Shown here piece after piece: positions 61,355 to 64,000 of a stretch of 64,000 nucleotides of DNA. The notes below the pieces were generated by a model, which was not told the DNA's origin, ran no database searches, and saw nothing but the letters and a program-made list of their open reading frames with translations. Location: the NCBI GenBank assembly GCA_040954595.2, contig CM082586.2, forward strand, positions 6,882,001 to 6,946,000. The letters are read 5' to 3'. Source of the stretch: Balanoglossus misakiensis (lineage: Eukaryota; Hemichordata). Position 1 is the first letter of the stretch. Each line of letters starts with the position of its first letter. The translations under genes were made by a program, and so were the position numbers.

Positions 61355-61690
61355 ATGCCTAAAACCTGGAGTAACGGTCTCTTCGGATGCTTCGGCGACA
61401 AAGGCTTGTGTATTTTTACCTTCTTTCTGCCGTGTATAACGGCGGGACGGAACGCACAGGCGGTCGGTAAGCCGTTCCCCCTGCACTGCCTGCTGTTCTT
61501 TCTGCCCATAGCGTACATGATCTGCCAGGGAAAAGTGCGTACGATGATTCGAATCGACCGGGAGATCGTCGGGTCGCCGGCGGGGGATATGGTCGTCCAC
61601 TGTTTCTGTCCGTGCTGTTCTCTGATACAGGAGGGCCAGGAGCTGAGAGAAGCCCCGGGACCTCCGAACCAGTCCATGGCCAGGAACTAA
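61355..61690 (+). CDS. PLAC8-family protein A', uninterrupted coding region
   Basis: Predicted 111-aa PLAC8 protein, nearly the twin of gene A at 42286: MPKTWSNGLFGCFGD, FTFFLPCITAGRNAQAVGK, YMICQGKVRTMIR, CFCPCCSLIQEGQEL. Identity to A is high along the whole length at protein level. Opposite strand to A. No TATA or HNF1-like element was seen in the 250 nt upstream. Single exon. Function unknown. Confidence 0.88.
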   Translation: MPKTWSNGLFGCFGDKGLCIFTFFLPCITAGRNAQAVGKPFPLHCLLFFLPIAYMICQGKVRTMIRIDREIVGSPAGDMVVHCFCPCCSLIQEGQELREAPGPPNQSMARN

Positions 61691-63618
61691 AAGCGCCAAA
61701 AACCGACAAGAGGATTTACTTGAATCATCGATTTGCGTCATGTACTAATAGGACAAAATTTGAAATTCCTGTACTGTGAATTTCTTCAGCGAAACTAGGA
61801 TATTGCTGATAATCAAAGAAATCTGATCGTTTAGGATGGAAGAAGTGGGATTTTAATTCAATGTCGCGGGTCTTTGTGACAAAGAGCTGCTCAACAAGAA
61901 GCATCCATTAGCTGAATCGTGTTGATCATCAATCTAGTAGACCCACCCTATACCTCAACAATTAACCACGTTTCCGTACCCTGTTTACTTTGCCATGCTG
62001 TGTAGTACACGTATGCCCATTAACCTGGTCATTTCAACTACATGTATCAATATTATCAACAGACAATATGGCGTGCTTTATCGTTAATATAACGAGCAGT
62101 CAGATCAGCCTTGACATTTTATTTCTGGATTCGACCGGATTGGCACTGTGCGTGTATCAGATATCACGGGCCGTACCAAAAGCAAACAGACGAGAAGTTC
62201 CTCGACTCACCAGGGCATATGACATTCCCAGTAACAACGGCAACTGGCCGGCACACAACAGTACCAGCCAGCGCAGTGTCACCCGAAGAAACACGCCGAC
62301 TCCTGGCCAATCAGAGCGCCGGTACAGAACTGCGTAATGAATACATATAATCCCTCTATATGTTGAATCATTACAAAATGTATACTGTAAATGACAGACA
62401 AAATGGACATGCGCTGTCGCTTCTCTTGGGAGTTCTGCTCCTTTCCCACCGCCGTTTAATAGAAACTGACTGTAGACGCTTTCCTTTCAGAAGTAAATAA
62501 TCCTTTCGCAACCTTTAATATTTTTTCTTTGTTTTTTACATGTGTACTTCGTATTGACATAGACCTTGGACCGAGAAGTATGTGTTTGTGTTTAATAAGG
62601 GCACGGTCAGTCCACTACGGAGTAACCGTGGTATGAGACTAGTTTGGGAATAAATGCATCACGAGATAATGTTGTCAGAGAGAATCTCATTATGTCATAG
62701 AAACGATAGGGCGATTCTTAAGTTCATGATACATTGTCGAGATTTGTGCAAATGAATGATAATATATGTAAGAATAAATACATAAACAAAACTTTAGTAC
62801 AGCACATCTGTGTGTGGTTGCGTGACGTCATCTTTGACCAAAAATTTATTTTATCAGTAGACATTCTTTGACTATAAACTGAAAAGATTATCTTTCACTG
62901 TGCCATGCGACGGTGGTCATATGTTTATTTTATGATTTATGAGTTCACAACGTTATCCCATTATTATCGATTAGTATTAGTTTATTTATTTATGAAGCAC
63001 CTAAGGATCGATCCCTAGGTTTAGTGATTTTTTTGGCCCTGGCTTCAGTAGTTTTGTTCTGCGTAGCAACGGCACGTGCGGTTTCATTAGAACTAGGTTA
63101 TCAACACAACACAGCCCACATATGTACGATCACTGTTGTTATGCCTGGTTGTTATGGTTGAAAAGTAATTTCAAGCTCAGGCAACATGAGAGACCATGTG
63201 TAAACTCCAACCAACGTTGTCGGCAGCAGACATTGAAGAGATACGATCCAGTTGGCCCTGTGGGGGCGCTGTTGACAGGTTGCAATTAGTAGGTTTATTC
63301 ACAACGCTTTGTACATGTACTTATAAAGGAGCATGATTGCATAAGCAAAAGAAAAAGTCTCGTTTGAAATTCTAAACAGGGTCTGAGTTTCTCCTACAAT
63401 GTATCAGATCCTCACATGTCCAACCTTCAATATACTGTTCTAGCGTACATCTTCAAAAAAGCACACTGACACACCAAATACGCGTCCATCGTCCGACAAT
63501 TTGCAATCAGGGCGGTTCTGCACAATGCATTTATGGAAAGCACGATAGCAACCGCTGAAATGAAAGTAAGCTTTTTTTAAAAACTTCTCTCAGTTTGTCT
63601 TTCTGTCGTCTGTCATCA
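61691..63618. other. intergenic between PLAC8 A' and the TMEM45-like gene
   Basis: 3' regions of two convergent genes. No convincing coding region, RNA gene or inverted repeat seen. Confidence 0.5.
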
Positions 63619-64000
63619 TCACTCGTCTCCTCCGGCTCCGAGTAGAGTTTGTTTCTCCACGTCCAGTTCGAAGCCGTTCTCTTGTATGTTGTCCTGGACG
63701 CTGGCACCGGTGCTGGGTTGCTTTCCGTATCGACATCGGTAGTAGAGATGAGTGACGGCGTAGACGAGATTCATGAAACACACCACGCCCAGACAGTGCC
63801 ACGTGAAAGCCATGGCGATGAAGGCGATGTTGACGCCGTTGGTCTCGTCCCAGTGGACGGGGCCGAACAGCGTGAACCCGATCTGGTAGAACCAGGTGCC
63901 TTGCAAGAGGGTGAAGGCGACGCGGAAGAAGGGCAAGAACCGCTGGCCGGCCAGCCACATCTCCAGGAACGAGGACAGCGCGCAGGCGAAGATGGCGGCG
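63619..64000 (-). CDS. TMEM45-like (DUF716) membrane protein, 3' part
   Basis: C-terminal part of a multi-pass membrane protein; the frame runs off the window end at 64000, so the start is missing. Visible: the end of one hydrophobic segment (AAIFACALSSFLEMW), LLQGTWFYQIGFTLF, HWDE, and AFTWHCLGVVCFMNLVYAV, followed by a polar cytosolic tail ending LLGAGGDE. The QGTWFYQIGF and HWDE stretches are typical of TMEM45A/B. Stop codon at 63619-63621. An exon border may lie within or just beyond the visible part. Confidence 0.8.
   Translation of the reverse strand, partial: AAIFACALSSFLEMWLAGQRFLPFFRVAFTLLQGTWFYQIGFTLFGPVHWDETNGVNIAFIAMAFTWHCLGVVCFMNLVYAVTHLYYRCRYGKQPSTGASVQDNIQENGFELDVEKQTLLGAGGDE

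Overview
The window is animal nuclear DNA: multi-exon genes with GT-AG introns, AT-rich introns, many small inverted-repeat elements and long microsatellites. The gene content (OATP/SLCO transporters with Kazal-type cysteine loops, a secreted C-type lectin, UQCC2, clavesin/TTPA-like CRAL-TRIO proteins, PLAC8 proteins, a TMEM45-like protein) fits an invertebrate metazoan. An invertebrate deuterostome such as amphioxus or a hemichordate is my best guess, but it is only inference. All exon boundaries below were set by hand from splice sites and reading frame, with total coding length divisible by three as a check.

Region 1 (47-35588) is a cluster of five OATP4-type (SLCO4A1/SLCO4C1-like) organic anion transporter genes. 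Four lie head to tail on the minus strand (47-5641, 8817-13175, 15093-20207, 22419-27089) and the fifth diverges on the plus strand (31344-35588). All five have nine coding exons with the same intron phases (1,2,1,1,2,0,2,1), and exons 2, 3, 5 and 8 have identical lengths (97, 122, 199, 65 bp). Genes 3 and 4 are a young pair with patchy near-identity. Genes 1 and 2 form a second pair.

Region 2 (38025-39703) is a small secreted C-type lectin with a Ca-binding EPN motif. Its first intron is almost entirely a tetranucleotide microsatellite.

Region 3 (42286-61690) is a mirror-like block. PLAC8 genes A, B and C (minus) are followed by UQCC2 and two tandem clavesin/TTPA-like genes (minus), then PLAC8 genes C' and A' (plus). 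C pairs with C', and A pairs with A'. All five PLAC8 coding regions are uninterrupted. C and C' share an HNF1-like site just upstream of a TATA-like box.

The right end (63619-64000) carries the 3' end of a TMEM45-like (DUF716) gene that runs out of the window.

The most interesting signals are: the palindromic PLAC8 arrangement with a shared promoter module; exon-patchy identity suggesting gene conversion in two unrelated families; a minisatellite whose unit carries the exon 3 splice donor in two SLCO paralogs; a perfect 35-bp foldback flanked by a duplicated splice donor in a CRAL-TRIO gene; an extra cysteine pair in one transporter; and several families of short inverted-repeat elements. 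I see no CRISPR array, bacterial operon, rRNA or convincing tRNA.
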